Shown in pieces: positions 15,996 through 23,797 of a stretch of 40,218 nucleotides of DNA; within the stretch, counting starts at the first letter, position 1, and each line of letters opens with the position of its first letter. The position numbers and the translations under genes were made by a program. Below the pieces are notes generated by a model. It was not told the DNA's origin. It saw only the letters and a program-made list of their open reading frames with translations, and ran no database searches. Source of the DNA: Spirosoma luteum DSM 19990 (GTDB lineage: Bacteria; Bacteroidota; Bacteroidia; Cytophagales; Spirosomataceae); the NCBI RefSeq assembly GCF_000374065.1, contig NZ_KB893279.1, positions 1 through 40,218 of the forward strand. The letters are read 5' to 3'.

Positions 15996-16829
15996 ATGAA
16001 AACACAAACTCCTTCTCCAGCACCCGCCAAAGCACCGGCACCACAAAAGAAGTCAAGCGGTCTTAACCCAGCGCTTGTGATACCGATTCTGTTAGTTATC
16101 GGTATCCTGACGTACATGTTCGTTTTCGGTGATGGCAGCCACTTCCAAGAAGGCGACAACTCGAAAGAACCCCTCCCCGGCGATTACTTCGGTACCGTCT
16201 ATAAAGGAGGATTCATCGTACCAATTCTGTTCACCTGTTTTCTGACGGTACTGGTCTTCTCTATTGAGCGGTTCATCACTATTGGTCGTGCAAACGGTTC
16301 GGGCTCCATTGACGATTTCGTTCGGAAAATTAAAAGCCAGCTTGATCGTAATGAAGTGGCTGAAGCAATCAAAGAGTGTGATCGTCAGAAAGGTTCGATT
16401 GGTAATGTTGTTAAAATGGCACTTGTGAAGTACCAGCAACTAGCGACCGATACACAGTTGGACAAAGAGCAGAAATTGGTAGCCCTGCAGAAAGAAGTAG
16501 AAGAAGCTACTACGCTTGAGTTGCCGATGCTGGAGAAGAACCTGACCATCATTGCAACGCTGGCTTCGGTTTCTACGCTGATTGCTCTGCTTGGTACCGT
16601 ACTTGGTATGATTCGGGCTTTCGCAGCTATGGGTGCTACGGGTCAGCCAGATACAGGCGCGCTATCGACAGGTATCTCTGAGGCCCTTGTAAATACGGCT
16701 CTCGGTATCGGTACAGCGGCTATTGCCACTATCATGTATTCGTACTTCACAAGCCGGATTGATACACTGACCTACAACATTGATGAAATCGGTTTGAGCA
16801 TTCAGCAAAACTTCGCAGCCCACTATTAA
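15996..16829 (+). CDS. exbB: ExbB/TolQ/MotA-family proton channel
   Basis: A 277-residue inner-membrane protein that, with ExbD, forms the proton channel energising TonB. After an Ala/Pro-rich cytoplasmic start, helices are seen at about 27-45 (ALVIPILLVIGILTYMFVF), 71-92 (FIVPILFTCFLTVLVFSIER), about 183-205 (LTIIATLASVSTLIALLGTV) and 228-250 (EALVNTALGIGTAAIATIMY). The LLGTVLGMIRAF and AL.NTA.G segments are the MotA/TolQ/ExbB hallmark. The first helix is extra relative to E. coli ExbB but usual in Bacteroidota. It is the first gene of a seven-gene co-oriented cluster up to 21945. Confidence 0.93.
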   Translation: MKTQTPSPAPAKAPAPQKKSSGLNPALVIPILLVIGILTYMFVFGDGSHFQEGDNSKEPLPGDYFGTVYKGGFIVPILFTCFLTVLVFSIERFITIGRANGSGSIDDFVRKIKSQLDRNEVAEAIKECDRQKGSIGNVVKMALVKYQQLATDTQLDKEQKLVALQKEVEEATTLELPMLEKNLTIIATLASVSTLIALLGTVLGMIRAFAAMGATGQPDTGALSTGISEALVNTALGIGTAAIATIMYSYFTSRIDTLTYNIDEIGLSIQQNFAAHY

Positions 16830-16903
16830 GTCGGGACTGCCTAGTCGATGTTATTCAACCCACCTACCCGAAATAAGTCGGGCAGGTCGAAATAAGAAAA
16901 CAT

Positions 16904-17533
16904 ATGCCAGCAGTTAAAATAAAACGCGCCAGTTCCTCAGTGGACATGACGGCGATGACTGACGTGGCGTTTCTGTTGCTGACGTTCTTTATCCTGACGG
17001 CCCAGTTCCGGTCGCAGGATGCCGCGTCGATTGAAACGCCATCGTCTATCTCTGGAATCAAAGTTCCGGACAACGACATCATGACTATTGGTCTTGGTAG
17101 AGACGGTAAAGTCTATTTTGGCACCGATAACCAGAATACGCGTATCGCTACACTGGAGAATGTTGCCGCTGAGAAAGGCATTACGTTTACGGCCAATGAG
17201 AAAAAAGAGTTCGCTCTTATGTCGAACTTTGGACTGCCAATCAATCAGTTAAAGTCGTACCTAAGTCTGTCGAAAGAACAACAGGGCAAAGTAAAACAAC
17301 CTGGTATTCCAACAGACTCGACCGGGGCAGGTGCTAACAACGAACTGAAGTCCTGGGTATACAATGCCCGGAAGGCTAACAACAATCTGCGAATTGCGTT
17401 GAAAGGTGACAACCTCGCTAAATTTCCTGAATTCAAAAACGTGTTAGCTACACTACAGGCGCAAAATATCAACAAATTCAACCTAATCACGGGGACGGAA
17501 GCTCCTCCTGCCGGCTGGACAGCGGATAAATAG
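16904..17533 (+). CDS. exbD: ExbD biopolymer transport protein, first copy (long form)
   Basis: A 209-residue ExbD/TolR protein with one N-terminal helix. The helix starts in VDMTAMTDVAFLLLTFFILT, where Asp20 corresponds to the proton-carrying Asp of E. coli ExbD (FIDVM). The periplasmic part is longer than usual (about 135 aa in typical ExbD). It contains a region of about 60 residues (EKKEFALMSNFGLPINQLKS to TDSTGAGANNEL) between the first beta part and the terminal FPEFKNVLATLQAQNINKFN repeat. It lies between exbB and a second exbD, so the channel may be hetero-oligomeric. Confidence 0.92.
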   Translation: MPAVKIKRASSSVDMTAMTDVAFLLLTFFILTAQFRSQDAASIETPSSISGIKVPDNDIMTIGLGRDGKVYFGTDNQNTRIATLENVAAEKGITFTANEKKEFALMSNFGLPINQLKSYLSLSKEQQGKVKQPGIPTDSTGAGANNELKSWVYNARKANNNLRIALKGDNLAKFPEFKNVLATLQAQNINKFNLITGTEAPPAGWTADK

Positions 17534-17581
17534 AGCCTGTAACTAAATCAAATTTTCACCCTGTGAATCTGTTAAGAAACT

Positions 17582-18118
17582 ATGGCAGAAATTAACACTG
17601 GTGGTGGTGGTGGTAAACATGACGGTGGTAAGGTAAGATCGAAGAAAGCGTCGACACGGGTAGATATGACACCCATGGTTGACTTAGGATTTCTCTTGAT
17701 TACCTTCTTCATTCTGGCCACTACCCTGAGCAAACCATCTTCGATGACGCTCAATGTACCGGATAAAACATTGAAAGAAGAAACGGAGCCTATTAAGGCA
17801 TCCAACGTGATGACGGTCTTTTTGGGAAAAGATAACAAGGCTTACTATATTTTTGGTAAAGCTGCTAACGAAGAGCCTGAGTTAAAGACCGTTGGGTATG
17901 GCTATGAGTTTCGTCAGGCACTTCAGGAAAACGTCAAGAAAGTAGGCAGTGACAAATTCGTTGTAGTTATCAAGCCCACGAAAGAGTCGACCTACAAAAA
18001 CATGGTTGATGTGCTGGATGAGATGGCCATTACGAAGCTGAAGCGTTACGCGCTCGTTGATGAATTGACCGACGCTGAGAAAACCCTTCTCAAAGACAAA
18101 GCAAAATTAAACATCTAA
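17582..18118 (+). CDS. exbD: ExbD biopolymer transport protein, second copy
   Basis: A 178-residue ExbD/TolR protein. A Gly- and Lys-rich cytoplasmic start leads to the helix in RVDMTPMVDLGFLLITFFIL with the channel Asp34. The periplasmic domain ends VDVLDEMAITKLKRYALVDE, the typical ExbD terminus. It is clearly a divergent paralogue of the preceding ExbD. The stop is four bases before the tonB start, so translation is probably coupled. Confidence 0.93.
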   Translation: MAEINTGGGGGKHDGGKVRSKKASTRVDMTPMVDLGFLLITFFILATTLSKPSSMTLNVPDKTLKEETEPIKASNVMTVFLGKDNKAYYIFGKAANEEPELKTVGYGYEFRQALQENVKKVGSDKFVVVIKPTKESTYKNMVDVLDEMAITKLKRYALVDELTDAEKTLLKDKAKLNI

Positions 18119-18122
18119 CACC

Positions 18123-18947
18123 ATGGCAGAATTAAACTCCCAGGCAACACTCGATGATATCGTGTTTGCCCACCGGAACAAAGCGTATGGTGCGTATGAT
18201 CTGCGAAAATCGTATCCCAAAGCTGTAACTCGTGCTTTAATTATTGGGGGCATCCTGTTTACGCTTGGTGTACTTACGCCGTCCATCTTAACCGCTTTGA
18301 CACCGGAAGAGAAGCAAGTATCAATGACCGAGGTGGATTTGATGAAAATTCCACCACCACCCATTGATCCGAACGAGCCACCGCCACCACCGCCACCGCC
18401 GGTGGAGGTGCCAAAGGTTAATACCGTGAAATTTCTGCCACCGGAGGTAAAACCGGATGAGGAAGTACCGGAGGAAACCCCCCCGCCAGCGGTAGAAGAA
18501 CTGAAAGAAGCCGTTGCAGCCGAAAAAACGGTGATAGGTGATCCAAACGCTGAAGAGGTAATTGCGGCACCGGAAGCAACAGCTGCTCCAACGAAAGTAG
18601 AGGTTGCGGTTGAAGCGGCTCCGAAAGAAGAGCAAATCTTTACGGTTGTTGAACAGCAACCCGAATTTAGTGGTGGTATGGCCGCGCTAGGTCAATATCT
18701 GCAAAAGAACCTCCGCTACCCGGCAGCTGCTCAGCGGGCCAACATTTCAGGACGTGTATTCGTAAGCTTTGTAGTTAATACGGATGGTAGTATACAAGAC
18801 GTGCAAGTACTGAAAGGGCTTGGTTTTGGTACCGACGAAGAAGCAAAACGCGTTGTGCAGGCTATGCCAAAATGGCGTCCTGGTAAACAGTCGGGCCGTC
18901 CGGTTCGGGTTAAGTTTAACCTGCCCATTAATTTCACGCTGGAATAA
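18123..18947 (+). CDS. tonB: Energy transducer TonB
   Basis: A 274-residue TonB. The N-terminal cytoplasmic segment contains FAHRNKAYGAYDLRKSYPKA, the pattern typical of Bacteroidota TonB proteins. A transmembrane helix (about 38-58, ALIIGGILFTLGVLTPSIL) is followed by a Pro-rich periplasmic spacer (PPPPIDPNEPPPPPPPPVEV) and a Glu/Ala/Val-rich stretch. A complete C-terminal domain follows (about 183-274; YLQKNLRYPAAAQRANISGR, VFVSFVVNTDGSI, MPKWRPGKQSGRPVRVKFNL). It transmits energy from ExbB-ExbD to outer-membrane TonB-dependent receptors. Confidence 0.95.
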   Translation: MAELNSQATLDDIVFAHRNKAYGAYDLRKSYPKAVTRALIIGGILFTLGVLTPSILTALTPEEKQVSMTEVDLMKIPPPPIDPNEPPPPPPPPVEVPKVNTVKFLPPEVKPDEEVPEETPPPAVEELKEAVAAEKTVIGDPNAEEVIAAPEATAAPTKVEVAVEAAPKEEQIFTVVEQQPEFSGGMAALGQYLQKNLRYPAAAQRANISGRVFVSFVVNTDGSIQDVQVLKGLGFGTDEEAKRVVQAMPKWRPGKQSGRPVRVKFNLPINFTLE

Positions 18948-18952
18948 TTCGT

Positions 18953-19174
18953 ATGCGCGGACAAAATAATGGTTCAACGCGGCTACTGTTGGTTATTGCA
19001 ACATTGGCCGCGTTGGCATATCTGGGAGGAGGCATCGCACTGATTGTCTCCTCTCAGTCTTTTGGGATGTTACCTAAAACCGGTCCTTTTCGCTATGGAT
19101 TGGGGCTGTTGCTAATTGTGTACGGAGCTTTCAGGGCGTATCGGGCCTATCAACGTTTTCAACAAAATGACTAA
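18953..19174 (+). CDS. Small two-helix membrane protein
   Basis: A 73-residue protein with two predicted transmembrane helices (about 10-32, LLLVIATLAALAYLGGGIALIV, and 44-62, PFRYGLGLLLIVYGAFRAYR) and a charged tail. No family is recognised. It starts five bases after tonB and overlaps the start of the PstS-like gene by eight bases (19167-19174), so it belongs to the operon and may be an accessory of the ExbBD-TonB complex. Confidence 0.75.
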   Translation: MRGQNNGSTRLLLVIATLAALAYLGGGIALIVSSQSFGMLPKTGPFRYGLGLLLIVYGAFRAYRAYQRFQQND

Positions 19175-20096
19175 TTGTACCTGCTATCTTGTTGGATTAG
19201 CTGCTTTGATGATGGGTTGTACAGGCAAACCATCGCTCGATAACCCATCGCAGGGTACCATTACTGTTGCGGCTGATGAGTCCTTTCAGCCGTTGGTAAT
19301 GCAGCTTACATCTGCCTATGAGGGCATTTATCCAAATACTCATTTTAACATCGTTTATAAACCGGAGCAGCAGGCAATCAATATGATGCTTAGGGATAGC
19401 GCACGAATGGTAATCGTAACCCGCACCCTAACTCCAAATGAGCGCGCTCTCTTGGATCAAAAGAAAATAAAAGGGGCAACGGAAAAAATTGCAACAGATG
19501 GCGTAGCTCTCATTATAAATAAAGCGAATACGGATAGCCTGATAACAATGAAGGAATTGGGCAGTGTTTTCACTGGTGAGACAAAAACATGGGATCAGCT
19601 AAAAGGCGGGAATCAAACAGTACCCATAACGTTGGTATTCGACAATAACAATTCCAGTAATCTGGAGTTTATGTTGAATACCTTGGCGGTAAAAGATATC
19701 AGTAAACTGCGCATTTTTACAACGCGGTCGAATAAAGAAGTGATTGATTACGTGCGCGAAAATCCCTCGGCACTTGGCTTTATCGGCGTTAACTGGATTA
19801 GTGATAGTGATGAACCCCTCTCCGTCGAACTAGCGCGTGATTTGCGCGTAATGGGCGTATCGGATAAGGAAAAGCCAACCAGACGGGACGACTATTTTCA
19901 GCCGTTTCAGGAAGACTTGGGAATGCAACGTTACCCACTACGACGCCCCGTGTATATATTGAGTCGGGAAACGCATCCGGGTTTAGGTGGTGGACTTATA
20001 AATTATATTACCAGAGATGCTGGTTCCTTAATTATTCGTAAATTGGGGCTTTGGCCAAGAATGCCATACGATAGGATTATAAACTTAACAAAGTGA
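19167..20096 (+). CDS. PstS-like substrate-binding lipoprotein
   Basis: A 309-residue protein of the PBP-like (PstS) family, counted from the ATG at 19167. This start gives a lipoprotein signal (MTNCTCYLVGLAALMMGC); the frame opens earlier at 19116. The body begins GTITVAADESFQPLVMQLTS and contains KIATDGVALIINKANTDSL and GSVFTGETKTWDQL, the PstS pattern. No phosphate ABC permease genes accompany it. In Bacteroidota this protein sits beside exbD-tonB, where its role is probably not plain phosphate uptake; that is inference. Confidence 0.85.
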   Translation: MTNCTCYLVGLAALMMGCTGKPSLDNPSQGTITVAADESFQPLVMQLTSAYEGIYPNTHFNIVYKPEQQAINMMLRDSARMVIVTRTLTPNERALLDQKKIKGATEKIATDGVALIINKANTDSLITMKELGSVFTGETKTWDQLKGGNQTVPITLVFDNNNSSNLEFMLNTLAVKDISKLRIFTTRSNKEVIDYVRENPSALGFIGVNWISDSDEPLSVELARDLRVMGVSDKEKPTRRDDYFQPFQEDLGMQRYPLRRPVYILSRETHPGLGGGLINYITRDAGSLIIRKLGLWPRMPYDRIINLTK

Positions 20097-20126
20097 GTAA
20101 GTTTTTTTGGTTTAACGACAATTTTT

Positions 20127-20134
20127 TAGTTTTG
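20127..20134 (+). promoter_or_regulatory. Candidate internal -7 promoter element before the TPR gene
   Basis: TAGTTTTG fits TAnnTTTG. A TTG at 20107-20109 lies 17 bases upstream, near the expected spacing. It lies 51 bp before the TPR gene start, which may therefore also be transcribed separately from the TonB cluster. Confidence 0.4.
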
Positions 20135-20184
20135 TTAACTGTTTAATCAGCACTAACCTTAATTTAATTTCCAACTTGAATTAC

Positions 20185-21945
20185 ATGAAGACCAACCGGA
20201 AGCAATCGCTATTAACTATCTTGTTCGTCGGGGCGACCATGACGACTCCCTTGGTAGCGCAGGACCTTGCAATGGCCCTGAAAGATGTGGAGGCTGAACG
20301 ATATACAAAGGCAGAGCAAACACTGACGCAATTAGCCACTAGTTCACCATCTGCAGATAACCAATTTTATTTAGGCTATTACTACTTGAAGAGCGGTCAG
20401 CCGGATAAAGCAAAGGCCGCCTTTGAAAAAGGAGCGGCAGCCGACCCTAAAGATCAACTTAACAATGTTGGTCTGGCCGGAGTGGCCTTGATGAAAAAAG
20501 ATCGTAGTACAGCTAAGACGCTTATTGATGAAGCCGTTGCCAAAACGAAAAGTAAAAATCAGGACGTCCTGATTCGGGCGGCTGAAATGTACACGCTGTC
20601 AGAAGAAACAAACGACCCGGCAGAAGCTATCCGACTGTTGACGATAGCTGATGAAAAGGACAAGAAAAATGAAAACCCAGAAATCGAGATGACTATGGGA
20701 GATGCCTTTTTTCTGAAAAATGACGGCGGTAACGCTATCACTAAGTACGAAAATGCAATGGCTATCAAGCCTAATCTGGCAGAGGCAAACTACAAAATTG
20801 GTCGTTTGTACCTGCGTGGTAAAAACTATACAAAAGCTCAGGAGTATTTCAATAAGGCGATTGAGACCGATCCGCAGTTTTCACCAACCTATCTGGCTTT
20901 AGCTGATGCATTAGCCAACTCGCGCGCTTACAAAGGTGCTTCTACGAATTATGAGAAGTACGTACAAACGAGCGGTACAACTGACCCAGAGCAATTGCTG
21001 GATATTGCCCGGTACAAATTTCTGGCCCAGGATTATGAAGGGGCAATTACTTATCTGGATCAATTGAAAGGGAAAGTAAACAATCCGATCATTGATCGTA
21101 TGTATGGCTGGGCTAACACCGCTTTGGGGAAAAACCAGGAAGCAGTTCAATCACTGAGTAAGTTTATCTCAGAAGCTCCTCAGAAAGTGATCTATGATGA
21201 CTACAAATACCTGGGTCGCGCTTATGGAAAGTTGGGAACCCCTGAAGGCGACTCACTGAGCATCGTAAACCTGGAGAAAGCGGCTCCTCTTGATACGACT
21301 GACAACCTATATCGTGAGATTGCCAAGACATATTACGATAGCAAAAAGTATGATAAGGCGGCTGATTATTACGCTAAGACGATCAAAAATGATAAGAAAC
21401 CCCTGAACAATGATTACCTTTTTAAGGGGCTTGCCAATTATCAGCAAGGTTTCCGGGTAGGACGCGACACCACGGCAGCTCCAATGGACACTGCCCAGGT
21501 TCGTCAGGGACGGGAGTTGTATTTCCTGCGGGCTGATTCAGCTTTTGCCGAGATGGCGCAGCAAGTCGAGAAAACAGCTGGCGAAACGTACCCATTGGCT
21601 TATTACTACCGGGCTCAGTCAAATTACTATGCCTACCCATCGGCCATATCGCTGGCATACGGAACAGCCGTTCCATTATATGAAAAATTCATAGAGATGG
21701 CTAACGCAGAGACTGATGCGGCCAAAAAACAGAGTTATTTAAAGAATCTGATTACATCATATAAATTCTTAGCTTCGTATAACCTAGCAAAGAAAAATGA
21801 TGAAAAGGCTAAGGAATATTTCAACAAAATTCTTGAATTAGATCCGAACGACGCGGATGTTAAAAAGGCTCTGGAAGGTCCGACAACCACTCCGTCAAAA
21901 CCAGCGGCCAAAGCCCCCGCGAAAAAGAAAACCGCCGGTAAGTAA
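20185..21945 (+). CDS. Exported tetratricopeptide-repeat protein
   Basis: A 586-residue protein from the ATG at 20185 (a TTG at 20176 is in frame). It has a signal peptide (KQSLLTILFVGATMTTPLVAQ) and then TPR units through most of its length: AERYTKAEQTLTQLATSSPS, FYLGYYYLKSGQPDKAKAAF, ANYKIGRLYLRGKNYTKAQE, DYEGAITYLDQLKGK and, near the end, KNDEKAKEYFNKILELDPND. The tail is Lys/Ala/Pro-rich (SKPAAKAPAKKKTAGK). It is a periplasmic scaffold, as is common at the end of TonB clusters in this phylum. A hairpin follows the stop. Confidence 0.88.
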   Translation: MKTNRKQSLLTILFVGATMTTPLVAQDLAMALKDVEAERYTKAEQTLTQLATSSPSADNQFYLGYYYLKSGQPDKAKAAFEKGAAADPKDQLNNVGLAGVALMKKDRSTAKTLIDEAVAKTKSKNQDVLIRAAEMYTLSEETNDPAEAIRLLTIADEKDKKNENPEIEMTMGDAFFLKNDGGNAITKYENAMAIKPNLAEANYKIGRLYLRGKNYTKAQEYFNKAIETDPQFSPTYLALADALANSRAYKGASTNYEKYVQTSGTTDPEQLLDIARYKFLAQDYEGAITYLDQLKGKVNNPIIDRMYGWANTALGKNQEAVQSLSKFISEAPQKVIYDDYKYLGRAYGKLGTPEGDSLSIVNLEKAAPLDTTDNLYREIAKTYYDSKKYDKAADYYAKTIKNDKKPLNNDYLFKGLANYQQGFRVGRDTTAAPMDTAQVRQGRELYFLRADSAFAEMAQQVEKTAGETYPLAYYYRAQSNYYAYPSAISLAYGTAVPLYEKFIEMANAETDAAKKQSYLKNLITSYKFLASYNLAKKNDEKAKEYFNKILELDPNDADVKKALEGPTTTPSKPAAKAPAKKKTAGK

Positions 21946-21965
21946 CCGAAATTTTTGACTGTCGA

Positions 21966-22000
21966 CATAAAAGCGTAGGTATCAAACCTACGCTTTTATG
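21966..22000 (+). terminator. Hairpin terminator ending the TonB-TPR cluster
   Basis: A perfect 15-bp stem (21966-21980 with 21986-22000) with a 5-nt loop lies 20 bases after the TPR stop. The 3' arm contains a TTTT run but no long U-tract follows, so termination is likely but not canonical. Confidence 0.7.
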
Positions 22001-22064
22001 TTGTTGAGGTTGGTGAGACAAAGGACGATCTTACCTAGAAGCTATTATTTTCCTGAGGGTATTG

Positions 22065-22072
22065 TACCTTTG
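22065..22072 (+). promoter_or_regulatory. -7 promoter element for adk
   Basis: TACCTTTG is an exact match to TAnnTTTG, 44 bases before the adk start. The same 11-mer gtacctttgca occurs upstream of nuoA (29303-29313). I see no good TTG at the expected -33 position. Confidence 0.55.
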
Positions 22073-22116
22073 CAGGCGCAATTTTTGAATAAAACGCCCT
22101 CTCTACTGAAAGCCGT

Positions 22117-22731
22117 ATGCTGAATCTTGTACTGTTTGGCCCGCCGGGTGCGGGAAAAGGCACCCAAAGCGAAAAACTAATTCAACAATACAAGCTGGTT
22201 CATTTGTCGACCGGCGACTTATTACGATCACAAATTGCAGCGGGTACTGAACTGGGTTTGAGAGCAAAACAGTTAATGGATCATGGCTTACTGGTACCGG
22301 ATGAGGTAGTGATTGGCATGATTGAAAATAAATTAGAGGAAAATCAGGCTACTACTGAAACGGCATCAACCGATAGCCCGACGGTAGGAGGCTTTATTTT
22401 TGACGGTTTCCCGCGTACCGTGCCTCAGGCAGAAGCACTTGACAACCTGCTAAAACAGCATCAAACAAAAATACAGGTCATGATCGCGCTTGTAGTGGAT
22501 AGTGAAGAACTTACCCGGCGATTGCTGATACGTGGACAAACATCGGGTCGGCCCGATGATCAGAATGAAAACCTTATTCGTCGACGGGTTAAGGAATACA
22601 ATGATAAAACAGCTCCTGTTGCCGATTACTATAACCGGCAGGGCAAGTACGTCGCCATTGATGGTATTGGAAGTATTGAAACTATTTTTCAGCTAATATG
22701 CCAGAAAATTGACGAGTCGGAAGGGAGGTAG
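22117..22731 (+). CDS. adk: Adenylate kinase
   Basis: A 204-residue adenylate kinase (ATP + AMP = 2 ADP). The P-loop GPPGAGKGT is at residues 7-15, the AMP-binding segment HLSTGDLLR follows, and FIFDGFPRTVPQAE and GRPDD...IRRRVKEY complete the core. The LID is short and lacks the zinc-binding Cys residues. A Ser/Thr-rich insertion of about 15 residues (NQATTETASTDSPTVGG) precedes the FDGFPR block, which is unusual but should lie on a surface loop. obg follows after eight bases. Confidence 0.96.
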   Translation: MLNLVLFGPPGAGKGTQSEKLIQQYKLVHLSTGDLLRSQIAAGTELGLRAKQLMDHGLLVPDEVVIGMIENKLEENQATTETASTDSPTVGGFIFDGFPRTVPQAEALDNLLKQHQTKIQVMIALVVDSEELTRRLLIRGQTSGRPDDQNENLIRRRVKEYNDKTAPVADYYNRQGKYVAIDGIGSIETIFQLICQKIDESEGR

Positions 22732-22739
22732 AAAAACAT

Positions 22740-23747
22740 ATGGCTTCATCGAATTTTATTGATTACGTAAAAATAAATTGTCGGTCGGGAGCAGGAGGTG
22801 CTGGCTCGGTTCACTTTCGTCGCGAAAAACACACCCCAAAAGGTGGCCCTGACGGGGGCGATGGTGGTCGTGGAGGTCATATTATTCTTCGCGGTAACGC
22901 TCAACTCTGGACGCTGCTGCATTTAAAATACCGCAAACATGTTAAAGCGGGTAACGGAGTAGCGGGGGAAGGAGGCCGACGGAGTGGGGCTCAGGGAGAA
23001 GATGTTATACTCGACGTGCCATTGGGTACTATTGCCCGAGACCCGGAATCAAGCGAAAAACTAGTAGAAATTACGGAAGATGGCCAGGAGATTATTCTAT
23101 TTCCCGGTGGGCGGGGAGGACTGGGTAACGACCATTTTAAATCGGCAACCCAGCAGGCACCTTATCATGCACAACCTGGAGAAGCTGGAAAGGAGGAGTG
23201 GGTAATACTGGAGCTTAAGTTACTGGCCGATGTGGGCCTGGTTGGTTTTCCCAACGCTGGTAAATCCACATTGCTATCGGTCTTGTCGGCGGCACGACCT
23301 GAAATTGCCGACTATCCGTTTACAACCCTTGTGCCTAATTTAGGGGTCGTAGCCTACAGAGACTACAAATCATTCGTTATAGCAGATATTCCGGGCATTA
23401 TTGAAGGAGCCTCACAGGGCAAGGGTTTAGGGATACGGTTTTTACGCCACATTGAGCGAAATTCAATCCTTCTCTTTCTCATTCCGGCTACATCGGACGA
23501 TATACAGCAGGAATACAATACGTTACTACACGAATTGCGTGAGTTCAACCCCGAACTGATGGACAAGACCCGCCTGTTGGGAATAACCAAAATGGATCTG
23601 ATTGATGCCGTCAGAATGAAGGAAATTAAAGCAACTATACCAAAAAAAGTGCCTGTCGTTTTCCTCTCGGCGGTTAGTCAGCAGGGGTTAAATGAGTTAA
23701 AAGATGTTATCTGGCAAAATCTGACCACGATTGAGTCAGTAGAATAA
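22740..23747 (+). CDS. obg: GTPase Obg
   Basis: A 335-residue essential ribosome-assembly GTPase. The Gly-rich Obg fold occupies about 1-160 (KINCRSGAGGAGSVHFRREK, GPDGGDGGRGGHI, GGRGGLGN). The G domain has G1 GFPNAGKST, G3 DIPGIIEGA, G4 TKMDL and G5 SAVSQ. There is no C-terminal OCT domain, which is usual in Bacteroidota. It forms an operon with adk. Confidence 0.95.
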   Translation: MASSNFIDYVKINCRSGAGGAGSVHFRREKHTPKGGPDGGDGGRGGHIILRGNAQLWTLLHLKYRKHVKAGNGVAGEGGRRSGAQGEDVILDVPLGTIARDPESSEKLVEITEDGQEIILFPGGRGGLGNDHFKSATQQAPYHAQPGEAGKEEWVILELKLLADVGLVGFPNAGKSTLLSVLSAARPEIADYPFTTLVPNLGVVAYRDYKSFVIADIPGIIEGASQGKGLGIRFLRHIERNSILLFLIPATSDDIQQEYNTLLHELREFNPELMDKTRLLGITKMDLIDAVRMKEIKATIPKKVPVVFLSAVSQQGLNELKDVIWQNLTTIESVE

Positions 23748-23797
23748 TACATCATATTAGTCTATTGTTGGTTCCGCTGGTTGAGTATTGAATTATT

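Noticed and set aside
19167..20096. PstS-like gene as evidence for a phosphate transport operon
   Set aside because: No pstC, pstA, pstB or phoU is nearby and the context is exbD-tonB; a plain phosphate uptake role is not supported.
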